Assembly: GCF_002112505.1 (NCBI RefSeq)
Contig: NZ_NEHW01000006.1
Coordinates: 124,001-188,000, forward strand
DNA length: 64,000 nucleotides
Direction: 5' to 3'
Source: Pseudomonas sp. R28(2017)
GTDB lineage: Bacteria; Pseudomonadota; Gammaproteobacteria; Pseudomonadales; Pseudomonadaceae
Part shown: positions 8,533 through 17,617 of the stretch, one piece after another
How the letters are laid out: the number at the start of each line of letters is the position of its first letter
Position numbering within the stretch: the first letter of the stretch is position 1
Program-made: the position numbers and the translations under genes
Notes under the pieces: model-generated
Database searches by the model: none
Seen by the model: only the letters and a program-made list of their open reading frames with translations
Told to the model about the DNA's origin: nothing

Positions 8533-9915
8533 CTATGCACTCAGCGCCCGTTTCAACACTTCGTAGATCCTGGCGTCTTCCGCTTGGGCAACGTTGAACC
8601 GCAGGTAATCCCCCGCCGTCATGGACTGGCTGAACGCATTTCCGGGCGCCAGCAATACACCTTCCTTCAGGCAGGCCCGGGCCAGCGTTGCGGCATCCTT
8701 GCCTTCAGGCAGCTGGCACCAGACGTACATGCCTGCCTGGGGAATTATCCAGGGTTTGATACCGATGGCCTGAAGCCTTGCGACCGTTCTGTCCATGGCC
8801 TCGGCCAACCTGAGGCGAACGCTCTCCACGTGCTTTCGGTAGCCGCTATCGGTAATCGCCTGATGGATGATGCCTGCGGCCAAGCGCCCAGCCCCGAAGG
8901 TGGTGGCGATCTTGAGGTCGACCAGGCTCTCGATCCATTCGCCACGGGCGGCGATGTAGCCACAGCGGATGGAAGCGGAGATGGTCTTGGAGAAGCTGCC
9001 TATCTGGATGACACGATTGAGGCCATCGAAGGCCGACAGCCGTGGCGCGGGCGTATGCTCGAAATCCGCGAAGATGTCGTCCTCCACGATCACCAGGTTG
9101 GAAGTGTCGGCCAGCTTCAGCAGCCGGTGCGCCGTGACCGGAGACAAGGTGGCCCCGGTCGGGTTGTGGATGCCGGAATTGGTCATGTACAACCTGGGCA
9201 CGTGCTTGAGCAGGGCCGCGCCGAACGCATCGATGTCTGGGCCATTCTGCGTGTAGGGGACGCCTACGATGTTCACCCTGTGTGCTTTGAGCAGCGCGTG
9301 AAAGTTGAAATAGCAGGGGTCGTCGACCAGCACGGTGTCCCCCGGCTCCAGGAGAAAGCGGCAAATCAGGTCGATGGCGTGGGTGCCGGAGTCAGTGAGC
9401 ATGATCTGCTCCAGAGGCACTTCGATGCCGCTCCCCGCCAGGCGCCTGGACAGGAATTGCCTGAGCGGCGGATGCCCCAGCGGTGACGCGTACTCGGTGA
9501 GTTGCAGCGTGTCGGAACGGGCCGCTATTCGAAGCGCCTTGCGCACGCCGGCTTCGTGCATCCAGGACGCAGGTAGCCACCCGCACCCCGGTTTCAGCGC
9601 TTCGCTGGAGCTTTCAAGCGACTGGCGCGAAATCCACAGCGGGTCGACTTCACGATCGAGCCTGGGGCCGAGTTCGGTCAGTGCCAAGGGCGCCACGGGC
9701 CCCGTTACGTAGTAGCCCGAGCCAGGGCGTGAGCTGAGCACACCCTCTGCCATCAACCTCTCGTAGGCCTCGAGGACGGTGGAAACCGAGACTTGCATGG
9801 CCTGCGCCATTGCCCGCACCGACGGAATGCGCGCACCTGGCGTATAGGTTCGAGAGGCAATCCTGGACTGGACCTCGCCCATGACTGTCCGGATCAGCGT
9901 TGCACTGCGTTTCAT
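8533..9915 (-). CDS. MocR/PdxR-type GntR-aminotransferase regulator
   Basis: A 460-aa transcription factor. The N-terminal GntR winged helix (RIPSVRAMAQAMQVSVSTVLEAYERL, about 29-54) is fused to a fold-type I aminotransferase domain. Visible PLP-site elements are NPTGATLS at about 251, the DD pair at 279-280 and GSFSKTI with the Schiff-base Lys310. MocR regulators bind direct repeats in the intergenic region of a divergent target. Here the divergent gene is an EamA exporter, and two 15-bp direct repeats lie between them. The regulator probably senses PLP or an amino compound exported by its neighbour; the effector is unknown. Confidence 0.92.
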   Translation of the reverse strand: MKRSATLIRTVMGEVQSRIASRTYTPGARIPSVRAMAQAMQVSVSTVLEAYERLMAEGVLSSRPGSGYYVTGPVAPLALTELGPRLDREVDPLWISRQSLESSSEALKPGCGWLPASWMHEAGVRKALRIAARSDTLQLTEYASPLGHPPLRQFLSRRLAGSGIEVPLEQIMLTDSGTHAIDLICRFLLEPGDTVLVDDPCYFNFHALLKAHRVNIVGVPYTQNGPDIDAFGAALLKHVPRLYMTNSGIHNPTGATLSPVTAHRLLKLADTSNLVIVEDDIFADFEHTPAPRLSAFDGLNRVIQIGSFSKTISASIRCGYIAARGEWIESLVDLKIATTFGAGRLAAGIIHQAITDSGYRKHVESVRLRLAEAMDRTVARLQAIGIKPWIIPQAGMYVWCQLPEGKDAATLARACLKEGVLLAPGNAFSQSMTAGDYLRFNVAQAEDARIYEVLKRALSA

Positions 9916-9924
9916 CTCACCCTC

Positions 9925-9975
9925 AACTGTGCTGGATTGATGTGCATAACAGTTCGGTCAAACTGTACTGGATTG
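9925..9975. promoter_or_regulatory. Candidate MocR operator (two direct repeats)
   Basis: AACTGTGCTGGATTG at 9925-9939 and AACTGTACTGGATTG at 9961-9975 are direct repeats 36 bp apart that differ at one base. An overlapping inverted repeat, ACAGTT-N6-AACTGT, lies at 9949-9966. Known MocR/PdxR operators are direct repeats in divergent promoters, which fits this position. Confidence 0.6.
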
Positions 9976-10036
9976 TACATGGCCCGGTTGCGCCCGTCAG
10001 TGATGTACTGAGCCCGCACTTAAAGAGGACTGGGCA

Positions 10037-10906
10037 ATGGAAAGATCAACAAGCGGGTGGATCAACGGTTTCATAGGCGTCGCCATCTTTGCGGGCTCGC
10101 TGCCGGCAACCCGTGTGGCAGTGACGGCCTTCGAACCAACGTTCCTGACCTGTGCCAGGGCAACGATTGCCGCCCTGCTGGGTGCGCTTTTCTTGCTGGT
10201 GCTGCGCCAGCCTCGACCTGAACGGCGTGACTTGTGGCCATTGGCTGTAACCGCGCTGGGCGTGGTTATCGGGTTTCCGCTGCTGACGGCCCTGGCCCTG
10301 CAGCACGTCACCTCTGCGCACTCCATTGTCTTCGTCGGGCTGCTGCCACTGTGTACCGCAGGGTTTGCCGTGCTGCGGGGCGGCGAGCGGCCCCGGCCAC
10401 TGTTCTGGTTGTTCTCGTTGATGGGCGCCGGGATCGTCGCGGGCTATGCGTTGATGAATGGCGGTGAGGCCTCGGCGGTGGGCGATCTGCTGATGATGGC
10501 AGCGGTAGTCGTCTGTGGCTTGGGTTATGCGGAAGGGGCGCGTCTGTCGCGGACATTGGGGGGCTGGCAAGTGATCAGCTGGGCGTTGCTGGTGGCGTTG
10601 CCGCTGATGCTGCTGCTGACCATCACCAATCTTCCGGCGCCAGATGCCTTCGCCAAGGTAAGCGCTCCGGCGTGGTTCAGCCTTGGCTACGTTTCACTGT
10701 TCAGCATGCTGATCGGGTTTGTGTTCTGGTACCGAGGGCTGGTCCAGGGTGGCATTGCAGCGGTGGGCCAGTTGCAACTGTTTCAGCCGTTCATGGGGCT
10801 TGGGCTGGCAGCGTTGCTGCTGCACGAGCAGGTCAGCTGGATGATGCTGGTGGTGACGCTGGGGGCTGTCATTTGTGTTGCCGGGGCCAAGAAATACGCG
10901 CTGTAG
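10037..10906 (+). CDS. EamA/DMT-superfamily transporter
   Basis: A 289-aa membrane protein with about ten hydrophobic segments and two internally related halves, as in EamA-type drug/metabolite exporters (RhaT/YdcZ-like). It starts with STSGWINGFIGVAIFAGSLPATRVAV. The second half includes SLGYVSLFSMLIGFVFWYRGLVQGG, the conserved EamA tail. The ATG at 10037 follows GAGGA. The gene diverges from the MocR-type regulator and is probably its target. Such pairs often export an amino acid or a PLP-related metabolite, but the substrate is not evident. Confidence 0.88.
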   Translation: MERSTSGWINGFIGVAIFAGSLPATRVAVTAFEPTFLTCARATIAALLGALFLLVLRQPRPERRDLWPLAVTALGVVIGFPLLTALALQHVTSAHSIVFVGLLPLCTAGFAVLRGGERPRPLFWLFSLMGAGIVAGYALMNGGEASAVGDLLMMAAVVVCGLGYAEGARLSRTLGGWQVISWALLVALPLMLLLTITNLPAPDAFAKVSAPAWFSLGYVSLFSMLIGFVFWYRGLVQGGIAAVGQLQLFQPFMGLGLAALLLHEQVSWMMLVVTLGAVICVAGAKKYAL

Positions 10907-11006
10907 AGCAAGAATCGGAACAGGGAATCAAGCGTGGCCCATGCGCGGATGGGGACGCTTGCTCCATTTTCCTGTGCGTGGTGTGCGGGATACTGTGGAC
11001 GCCGCG

Positions 11007-11250
11007 ATGGGTCGGCAGTGGTCAGTAGTGACCGGCAACTTTCGACCCGTTGCTGCCGGTGAGCCGAACAGCAATCTTTGTGGGAGCGGGCGCGCCCGCG
11101 AAGAATCAAACGCGCAGACTGGCACCGGCTGCGCCGGTGTTCGCGGGCACGCCCGCTCCCACAGAGTGCGCGTCGCGCTCACGAAACCCGTTATTTAGCG
11201 ACTGCCATGGGTCGACAGCGGCCATACGCGAACGGCTGCTATCGACCCGG
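11007..11250. repeat. Composite repeat: GGGTCG/CGACCC palindromes around a REP pair
   Basis: A GGGTCG...CGACCC palindrome (about 11010-11048) is followed by a REP pair (11079-11164). Next comes a right arm beginning GTGCGCGTCGCGCTCACGA and then a second GGGTCG...CGACCC palindrome (about 11209-11242). The right arm is the reverse complement of the left arm seen at 6489-6578. The interval 10907-11466 holds this element and the ATPase-gene remnant but no intact gene. Confidence 0.75.
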
Positions 11251-11253
11251 TCA

Positions 11254-11396
11254 GAAGCCGTGCTGATCGGTGGTAAGACAGACCCTGTTCGGCCACCATC
11301 GATCACTCAGTTCAAGCTGGGACGCACCGCATGTTCACCACTCTCGCCATCGGCAACTACCGCTCGATCAACCATCTGGTATTGCCGCCAGGCTAG
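11254..11396 (+). pseudogene. 5' remnant of a RecF/SMC-like ATPase gene (duplicate of 31136 locus)
   Basis: From the ATG at 11331 the sequence encodes FTTLAIGNYRSINHLVLPP before a stop. This is nearly the same as the first residues of the intact ATPase gene at 31136 (LTTLAIGNYRSINHLVLPL). Similarity extends about 75 bp upstream, through the 3' end of the DUF3077-like gene (GCTGATCGGT...CACTCAGT). Homology stops at the lost continuation, so only the promoter-proximal fragment survives. Confidence 0.75.
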
Positions 11397-11466
11397 CGTA
11401 TTCGAGCGCAGCGCAAGTGGACATTCTAATCGGGGGCGTCGCAATTGCTGGTTGCTAATGCGCTGC

Positions 11467-13218
11467 CTAAATCTGGCTTTGCCCTGTGACAACCATGGTC
11501 GTTTCTGCCTGCGGCAACGCCAAGGCGGGCAGTACTGAAGGCAAATTCAACTGCCGCAATAGCGGCGTGTCGTAGCCATAAATGTCGGGCTTGAACGTCA
11601 CCCGCCCCTCGGTGCTCAAGTCGACCGTCCAATAGGCCAACAACACCGGTACCTTGACCGGAAGCTTGATGTTCTGGGTCCTGCCATTGGCCAACTGCTT
11701 TTGAATCCCTTCGCTGTTCCAGCGCACCGGGTCGTTGAACAACAACTCGACCAACTGCAGTGGATTCTCCACCCGAATACATCCGGAGCTGGTGGTGCGC
11801 ACGGGCTTGGCGAACAACTCGCGATGCGGCGTGTCGTGCAGGTAAATGGCATAGTCGTTGGGGAAACGAATGACCACCTGCCCTAACGAGTTGGTAGGGC
11901 CGGCGTCCTGGCGCAGCGTGAGGCCGCGCGCGTTGTTCCAGTCGACGTTCGCCGGATCGAGTTCGTTGCCAGCACGATCAAGGACCCTGATCCGGCTGGC
12001 CGCAAGGTAACCCGGGTTCTGCTGAATCTTGGGTAGCATATCCTTGGCCAGAATCGTCGGCGGCACCGTCCAGGTGGGGTTGAAGGTGATGTAGGTGATC
12101 TCGGACTGAAACACCGGGGTGCTGCGCACAGGCTTGCCGACTTGCACCCGGGAACGCCAGATGGGTTCGCCGTCGCGGTAGAACGCCACTTTGTAGCCGG
12201 CGATATCGACAACGACAAATGTGCCATGGAGTTTATAGAGCAGCCAGCGCGCCCGTTCCATGTTCACCCGGACCTGATCAATCCGTGCCTCGACGGGCAC
12301 ATTCAGCGCCGCCAGGGTCGCCGCCCCAGCCACGCCATCCACGCCAAGATACTGATCGGCCTGATACTTCTTCACCGCAGCAATGACTTTATCGTCGTAA
12401 GCACTGCGCTTGCCCTTATGCGGCTCCAGATAACCACCGGCCACCAGGCGGGCACGCAACTGTGCGACCACAGCGCCGTCCATCCCCGGCTTGAGTGACT
12501 GCCCTTCGGCGACTTTTGGCCAACCACCGGCATCGCGAACCTGACGCAACTGCGCCAATGCCTCACGCATGTGGCTATAAACCGCCTCTTGCGGCGGCGC
12601 CTGGGCGAACGCACGCGCCACATCGTGAGCATCCAGGGCAGCAAAGAAACTGTTCACCTCTTCACGGGGATCAACACCGACCGGGTCGAAGTTCCAATGA
12701 AAATCCAGCCGCGACGGATTGACCTTGCCGCGCCGCAATTGCAGGAGCGCGGTGATGTAGGTGCGGGTCAGCGCAATATCAAAAGCCGCCGTTTGCGCGG
12801 GCGTCGGCGCGGAGGCCTGCAAAAACGATTGAGCCTCGGCCAACTCGTCGCCCCGGAAGTCTGCAGGGTTCAGGCCGTCAGCTTGTATGTCATTCAGGCT
12901 CTTGAGCAACTGGGTGATATCGCGCCCGTCTGCCCAGGCAGCGCGATAGTTGCGATGGGAGTAGAAATCGAGAACAACGCGATCAATATCCGCGCGTTGA
13001 TGCTTGCGAGAGGTAATCAAGGGAGGAAATTGCGATATCAGGGGTTCAAGCGCGGCCTGGATCCCTTGCCCAACGATGTCGTCAGGCGCTGCAGCCGCCG
13101 GACTGACTTGCGTAGATACCGGCAACACGATCTGCGACGTTTCACCCAGCGCAGTGCCGCTGATCAGAAAGCCCATAAATAAAGCGCGGCTTATGACGAA
13201 TACCCTTGATGACTGCAC
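11467..13218 (-). CDS. L,D-transpeptidase, YcbB/LdtD-like
   Basis: A 583-aa secreted or periplasmic murein L,D-transpeptidase. An N-terminal hydrophobic segment (VFVISRALFMGFLISG) acts as signal or anchor. An alpha-helical scaffold domain follows, then a peptidoglycan-binding motif (LRARLVAGGYLEP...VKKYQADQYLGVDGVAG). The YkuD catalytic domain comes next, with IYLHDTPHRELF and the nucleophile loop SSGCIRVEN near residue 480. Length and order match the YcbB family, which forms 3-3 cross-links or attaches proteins. I prefer the GTG at 13218 because AAGGA lies 8 bases upstream; the frame is open to a TTG at 13245. It is monocistronic. Confidence 0.9.
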   Translation of the reverse strand: MQSSRVFVISRALFMGFLISGTALGETSQIVLPVSTQVSPAAAAPDDIVGQGIQAALEPLISQFPPLITSRKHQRADIDRVVLDFYSHRNYRAAWADGRDITQLLKSLNDIQADGLNPADFRGDELAEAQSFLQASAPTPAQTAAFDIALTRTYITALLQLRRGKVNPSRLDFHWNFDPVGVDPREEVNSFFAALDAHDVARAFAQAPPQEAVYSHMREALAQLRQVRDAGGWPKVAEGQSLKPGMDGAVVAQLRARLVAGGYLEPHKGKRSAYDDKVIAAVKKYQADQYLGVDGVAGAATLAALNVPVEARIDQVRVNMERARWLLYKLHGTFVVVDIAGYKVAFYRDGEPIWRSRVQVGKPVRSTPVFQSEITYITFNPTWTVPPTILAKDMLPKIQQNPGYLAASRIRVLDRAGNELDPANVDWNNARGLTLRQDAGPTNSLGQVVIRFPNDYAIYLHDTPHRELFAKPVRTTSSGCIRVENPLQLVELLFNDPVRWNSEGIQKQLANGRTQNIKLPVKVPVLLAYWTVDLSTEGRVTFKPDIYGYDTPLLRQLNLPSVLPALALPQAETTMVVTGQSQI

Positions 13219-13511
13219 GTTGGATAATCCTTGAATCTCTCGCAAATCAGAAAGCTAGCGTCCAAACCGCTGCTAAACTCGACATCTTCTTGATGAGATT
13301 TACATAGGGCGCTACAGAGCTTTGGCTTTCCACTTACAGCGCTACTGTAGACGTCGGCCTTCAAATCCACAGCCTACGCCGATTTGCTTGAAGTTGCTCT
13401 GGCCAAAGCCGACATGGCGCTCAAGGCATTCGCCAAACACACGCGCAAGCATCAGCTGGATGAGCCGGGGTACATCCTCGGGCCGTGCCGCTCTAACCGC
13501 GCCCCTGCCAG

Positions 13512-13946
13512 TCAACACGCGCAGGTAACGCCATTGGCCAACACAGCGACATCCGCCCCAACCAACGAAAACCCTTCATCCAGCCAACCGGTAACCCCGC
13601 CGATCATTTCCTTGACCGGATAACCCAGCTCAGCCAAACGAACTGCCGCCCGATGTACACCATTGCAATGGGGCCCTGCGCAATAAACAACGAACAGTGT
13701 GTGGCGCGGATATTCGGCCATGCGTGCTGCGGTGATCGTGCGGCCCGGAATATTGACCGCACCCGGCACATGCCCCGAGGTAAAGGCCTCGCTGCCTCTC
13801 ACGTCGACCAGTACATAGTCGACATCGCCCAACTGTTGGCTACGTTGAACATCCGAACAATCCGTCTCGAACGCCAGACGACGGCTGAAATGCAGCAGTG
13901 CATCGGCTGGGTTTGCTGCAGGGTAATCGCTCACCAGGCTGGGCAT
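13512..13946 (-). CDS. Rhodanese-like domain protein
   Basis: A 144-aa single-domain rhodanese (sulfurtransferase fold). It shows VDYVLVDVRGSEAFTSGHVPGAVNIP at about 42-67, the hallmark region, and the active-site loop VVYCAGPHCNG with candidate catalytic Cys89. GYPVKEMIGGVTGWLDEG closes the fold. The loop CAGPHCNG is longer than the usual six-residue loop and has a second Cys, so sulfur transfer is likely but untested. The ATG at 13946 is preceded by GAGGAG at ideal spacing. The gene diverges from the GlxA-type regulator. The 13246-13511 interval upstream of its stop has only a short unassigned open frame. Confidence 0.85.
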   Translation of the reverse strand: MPSLVSDYPAANPADALLHFSRRLAFETDCSDVQRSQQLGDVDYVLVDVRGSEAFTSGHVPGAVNIPGRTITAARMAEYPRHTLFVVYCAGPHCNGVHRAAVRLAELGYPVKEMIGGVTGWLDEGFSLVGADVAVLANGVTCAC

Positions 13947-14041
13947 GGGTTTCACTCCTCGGTTGAAAGTGCGCCCATTGTAGAAAGCCGGCCTGTACCG
14001 CTACAGTGGCGCACTCGACAGCGAACGGTAGTTTTCCGCCA

Positions 14042-15091
14042 ATGCACCTCAACCCTGGTTTGGTTGCCGTTCTGGCCTATGACGGGCTGTGCACGTTCGA
14101 GTTCGGCATTGCCGTCGAGATCTTCGGGCTGCCGCGCCCGGAGTTCGAGTTTGCCTGGTACAGCCACCGCATCGTCGCCGTGGACCCCGCGCCGATGCGT
14201 GCAGCAGGTGGCATGCAGGTGGTAGCCGAGTTCGGGCTGGAGTCGCTCGTCGAAGCCCAGACCATCATCATCCCCGGTTGGCGCAGCCGTGATGAACGCC
14301 CGCCGCAGGCGCTGCTGGACGCCTTGTACAACGCGCATCAGCGCGGCGCCCGGTTGCTGTCGATCTGTTCGGGCGTTTTCGTACTCGCCGCAGCGGGGCT
14401 TCTGGACGGCAAGCGAGCCACCACCCATTGGCGCTACACGGACGAACTCGCGGCTCGCTATCCGCGCATTGAAGTAGACCCCGGCGTGCTTTACGTAGAC
14501 AGCGGCCAGCTGATTACCTCGGCGGGCAGTGCTGCCGGTATCGACGCCTGCCTGCACCTGGTGAGCCGGGATTTCGGCACGCATGTCGCCAATACCGTTG
14601 CGCGTCGCTTGGTAATGGCACCCCAGCGTTCAGGGGGCCAGACGCAGTTCATTCCCGCGCCCGTTGCCCAGAAGCCTCGCGATGACCTGGCAGCGGTACT
14701 GGAGTGGGCGACCCTGCATAGTGGTAACCCTCTTACCGTGAAGCAACTGGCAGCCAAGGCATTGATGAGCGAGCGAACCTTCTTGCGACGCTTCAGCGAA
14801 GCGACAGGCATGGCGCCGAAAGCCTGGCTGCTTCAGGTTCGCATGAGCCGGGCGCGAGAGTTGCTGGAAAGCAGCCCATTGAGCAACGAGCAAGTCGCCG
14901 AACGTTGTGGGTTCGCCTCGGCGGAAAGTTTCAGGGCGGCATTTCGCAAGGCTGTGGGGCTGGCCCCCATGTCGTATCGAGCGCAATTTGGCAGCCCATG
15001 TAGGAAACTCCACGCCCTGAGCGAGTCAGTCGCAAAATCATCACCCCGTGAAAGCAGCGGCCCCGTCACGGTAACCGGGCGATCACCTTGA
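14042..15091 (+). CDS. GlxA/FtrA-family AraC-type transcriptional regulator
   Basis: A 349-aa regulator. The N-terminal DJ-1/PfpI (class I glutamine amidotransferase-like) domain has LAYDGLCTFEFGIAVEIFGL and the nucleophile-elbow region LLSICSGVFVLAAAGLLDG. The C-terminal AraC/XylS DNA-binding domain has two HTHs (LTVKQLAAKALMSERTFLRRF and LSNEQVAERCGFASAESFRAAFRKAVG). It resembles FtrA, an activator linked in some genomes to rhodanese genes, and a rhodanese lies divergently upstream here. The last 26 bp overlap the convergent ridA tail. The ATG at 14042 starts the domain cleanly; an upstream in-frame start at 14006 has no better support. Confidence 0.9.
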   Translation: MHLNPGLVAVLAYDGLCTFEFGIAVEIFGLPRPEFEFAWYSHRIVAVDPAPMRAAGGMQVVAEFGLESLVEAQTIIIPGWRSRDERPPQALLDALYNAHQRGARLLSICSGVFVLAAAGLLDGKRATTHWRYTDELAARYPRIEVDPGVLYVDSGQLITSAGSAAGIDACLHLVSRDFGTHVANTVARRLVMAPQRSGGQTQFIPAPVAQKPRDDLAAVLEWATLHSGNPLTVKQLAAKALMSERTFLRRFSEATGMAPKAWLLQVRMSRARELLESSPLSNEQVAERCGFASAESFRAAFRKAVGLAPMSYRAQFGSPCRKLHALSESVAKSSPRESSGPVTVTGRSP

Positions 15092-15458
15092 TCTCGAAGT
15101 CGAAGCCGGACAACCACGTCACGCCGATAGCCGTGGCCGTCGGGTAAGGCGCTTCGCCCCAGAACTCGGCGGCAACTTCCCAGATGGTCTCGAACCTGGA
15201 AGCGGGGTCGACCATGAAGATGGTCGTATCGACCACATCGGCGAAGCTGCTGCCCGCCTCGGCCAAGATCGCATTGAGGTTGGCGAAGGCCAGGCGCACC
15301 TGCGCCGCGAGGTCGGGCTCGGCCGAGCCATCCTTGCGGCTGCCTACCTGCCCGGATACGAACAGAAAGCCGTTGGAGCGAACCGCCGGCGAGTAGCGGT
15401 GCAGCTCATACAAGGCATGGCGGCCAGGGGGGAAAACCACATCACGTTGGCGGGTCAT
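15066..15458 (-). CDS. RidA-family enamine/imine deaminase
   Basis: A 130-aa RidA/YjgF/UK114 protein. Characteristic segments are SNGFLFVSGQVG, LAAQVRLAFANLNAILAEAGSSFADVVDTTIFM and the terminal GFDFEIKVIARLP. RidA proteins hydrolyse reactive enamine/imine intermediates from PLP enzymes. The terminal region differs from canonical RidA because the Glu/Arg pair context is altered, so this is probably a Rid subfamily member. The ATG is preceded by GGAG at 7 bases. The gene diverges from a LysR regulator, which probably controls it through the inverted repeat between them. It overlaps the convergent regulator tail by 26 bp. Confidence 0.88.
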   Translation of the reverse strand: MTRQRDVVFPPGRHALYELHRYSPAVRSNGFLFVSGQVGSRKDGSAEPDLAAQVRLAFANLNAILAEAGSSFADVVDTTIFMVDPASRFETIWEVAAEFWGEAPYPTATAIGVTWLSGFDFEIKVIARLP

Positions 15459-15556
15459 GGCAAATCTCCAGTGGGGCCGGTCGCGGCCCTTCGTTTACGG
15501 TGAGGCCACTGTAGAAAACCCGCCCGCCCGGATAAACGCGCAATGCTGGTCATGAC

Positions 15557-15575
15557 TGTTTGTATAATCCAAACA
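15557..15575. promoter_or_regulatory. Candidate LysR operator over a -10 box
   Basis: A perfect inverted repeat TGTTTG-N7-CAAACA encloses TATAAT (15563-15568). It lies 24 bp before the LysR start and about 100 bp before ridA on the other strand. It is suitable for LysR autoregulation and control of ridA. Confidence 0.5.
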
Positions 15576-15599
15576 ATCCCGACCCGAGCGAGGCCCGAC

Positions 15600-16502
15600 A
15601 TGGACCGTTTCAGTGCGATGCAGGCCTTTGCCCGCGTGGTGGAAACCGGCAGCTTCACCAAGGCCGCCGACACCCTGAACATGAGCAAGACCAGCGTGAC
15701 CCAGCTGGTCCAGCAGCTGGAGGCCAGGCTGCGCGTGCGCCTGCTCAACCGCACCACGCGCAAGGTCAACGTCACCGCCGATGGCGCGGCCTACTACGAG
15801 CGCGTCATCCGCCTGCTGGCGGACATCGACGACGCCGAGACCAGCCTGTCCAGCGCCGCGACGGCACCGCGCGGGCGCCTTCGGGTCGATGTGCCCAGCC
15901 CCCTGGCGCGCCTTCTGCTGATACCCGCCCTGCCCGGCTTCTATGCCCGCTACCCGGACATTCAGCTGACCCTGGGCGTGAGCGATCGCATCGTCGATAT
16001 CATCGAGGAAAACGTCGACTGCGTGGTGCGTGGTGGCGAGATCACCGACCAGTCGCTGGTGGCGCGGCATGTGGGCGACCTCGAGCTCGGCGTCTATGCC
16101 ACCCCAGGCTATTTGCAGCGTGCCGGAACGCCGCTGCACCCACGGGAACTGGAAGAAGGCCCGCACCGCACCATCGGCTATCTCTGGTTCCGCACGGGCA
16201 AGGCACTGCCGCTGGTGCTGCAACACGGCGAAGACCGTATCGAAGTCCAGGGGCGTTCGGCGCTGACGGTCGACGACGGCAACGCCTACCTCGCCGCCGG
16301 CCTTGCCGGGCTGGGTGTGCTCTGGCTACCGCACTACATGGCCAAGCCGCACCTGGCCAGCGGCGAACTCGTGCCGTTGTTCGAAGACTGGCACCTGGCG
16401 CCGATGCCGCTGTACCTGGCCTTCCCACCCAATCGCCATGTCAGCGCCAAGCTGCGGATCTTCATCGACTGGGTCATGGAACTGATGGCCGAACACGCCT
16501 GA
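15600..16502 (+). CDS. LysR-family transcriptional regulator
   Basis: A 300-aa LysR-type regulator. The N-terminal winged helix (RFSAMQAFARVVETGSFTKAADTLNMSKTSVTQLVQQLEARLRVRLLNRTTRKVNVT) is the subtype that usually forms dimers and regulates a divergent gene. The remaining 210 residues are the periplasmic-binding-protein-like effector domain. The ATG at 15600 is the conserved family start. The divergent neighbour is ridA, and a palindrome overlapping a TATAAT box lies between the two genes, which suggests local control. The effector is unknown. Confidence 0.92.
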   Translation: MDRFSAMQAFARVVETGSFTKAADTLNMSKTSVTQLVQQLEARLRVRLLNRTTRKVNVTADGAAYYERVIRLLADIDDAETSLSSAATAPRGRLRVDVPSPLARLLLIPALPGFYARYPDIQLTLGVSDRIVDIIEENVDCVVRGGEITDQSLVARHVGDLELGVYATPGYLQRAGTPLHPRELEEGPHRTIGYLWFRTGKALPLVLQHGEDRIEVQGRSALTVDDGNAYLAAGLAGLGVLWLPHYMAKPHLASGELVPLFEDWHLAPMPLYLAFPPNRHVSAKLRIFIDWVMELMAEHA

Positions 16503-16615
16503 CCCGAATGATTCGGCTGCGCCATATGGGTGCAAAAGTGTGATCTCTTTTGCTGAGCCTGCGTCTGAAACGCTACCCCTCGCCGTCGCCTGGGGGAGTG
16601 AGGACAGGGCCTTCC

Positions 16616-17524
16616 ATGCAAACGCTGTTGAACGAGATTCTCGACGAAGTGCGCCCCTTGATCGGCAAGGGCAAAGTGGCTGACTACATTCCTGCGCTGG
16701 CCGACGTGCCGGCGCAGCAGCTGGGCATCGCCGTGTATGGCAACGATGGCAGTTACCACTGCGCAGGCGACGCCCAGGTACCGTTCTCGGTGCAGAGCAT
16801 TTCCAAGGTGTTCAGCCTGGTCCAGGCGATCGGCCATTCCGGTGAAGCCATCTGGGAACGGCTTGGCCACGAGCCCTCGGGCCAGCCGTTCAACTCGCTG
16901 GTGCAGCTGGAGTTCGAGCGCGGCCGCCCGCGCAATCCCTTCATCAATGCGGGCGCGCTGGTGATCTGCGACATCAACCAGTCGCGCTTCGCCGCCCCCA
17001 CCTTGTCGATGCGCGATTTCGTGCGACGGCTCTCGGGCAACCCGCACATTGCCATCGATGCCCGCGTCGCGGATTCGGAATACCAGTTCCGCGCGCGCAA
17101 CGCGGCCATGGCTTACCTGATGCAGTCCTTCGGCAACTTCCACAACGAGGTCGAGACGGTGCTGCGCAGCTACTTCAGTTACTGCGCGCTGCAGATGAGC
17201 TGCCTGGACCTGGCCCGGGCCTTCTGCTTCCTGGCCAACGACGGGTTCTGCAAGCACAGCGGCGAGCAGATCCTGAGCCGGCGCCAGACCCAGCAGGTGA
17301 ACTCGATCATGGCCACCAGCGGCCTGTATGACGAAGCAGGGAACTTCGCCTACCGCGTGGGCCTGCCGGGCAAGAGTGGCGTGGGCGGCGGGATCGTGGC
17401 GATCGTGCCGGGGCAATTCACCGTGTGCGTGTGGTCGCCGGAGCTGAACGCGGCGGGCAACTCCTACGCGGGGATGGCGGCGCTCGAGTTGCTGAGTTCG
17501 CGCATCGGGTGGTCGGTGTTCTGA
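16616..17524 (+). CDS. glsA: Glutaminase (serine-dependent, GlsA/GlsB family)
   Basis: A 302-aa cytosolic glutaminase that hydrolyses L-glutamine to glutamate and ammonia. It has a beta-lactamase-like fold with the SxxK catalytic motif SISK (Ser61-Lys64). Further family motifs are [44 protein letters not shown] and [21 protein letters not shown] near the C-terminus. Length matches the bacterial family. The ATG at 16616 begins the conserved helix; upstream in-frame codons lack support. It lies 113 bp after the LysR gene on the same strand. The window also contains a periplasmic glutaminase/asparaginase (59513), so this would be the cytosolic counterpart. Confidence 0.95.
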   Translation: MQTLLNEILDEVRPLIGKGKVADYIPALADVPAQQLGIAVYGNDGSYHCAGDAQVPFSVQSISKVFSLVQAIGHSGEAIWERLGHEPSGQPFNSLVQLEFERGRPRNPFINAGALVICDINQSRFAAPTLSMRDFVRRLSGNPHIAIDARVADSEYQFRARNAAMAYLMQSFGNFHNEVETVLRSYFSYCALQMSCLDLARAFCFLANDGFCKHSGEQILSRRQTQQVNSIMATSGLYDEAGNFAYRVGLPGKSGVGGGIVAIVPGQFTVCVWSPELNAAGNSYAGMAALELLSSRIGWSVF

Positions 17525-17617
17525 GCCGATTGCCGTCAGCCAGACGGTCATGGCGCTTCGCCTCATGGGGGCTATCGTTGCTTGTCTGGGCAACGACTAC
17601 CGATCGAGGGTAGAGCC

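Noticed and set aside
13384..13623. Short plus-strand frame with LEVALAKADMALKAFAKHTRK
   Set aside because: The helical start looks protein-like, but it runs into the rhodanese gene antisense, has no start signal and no recognised family. It may be a fragment.
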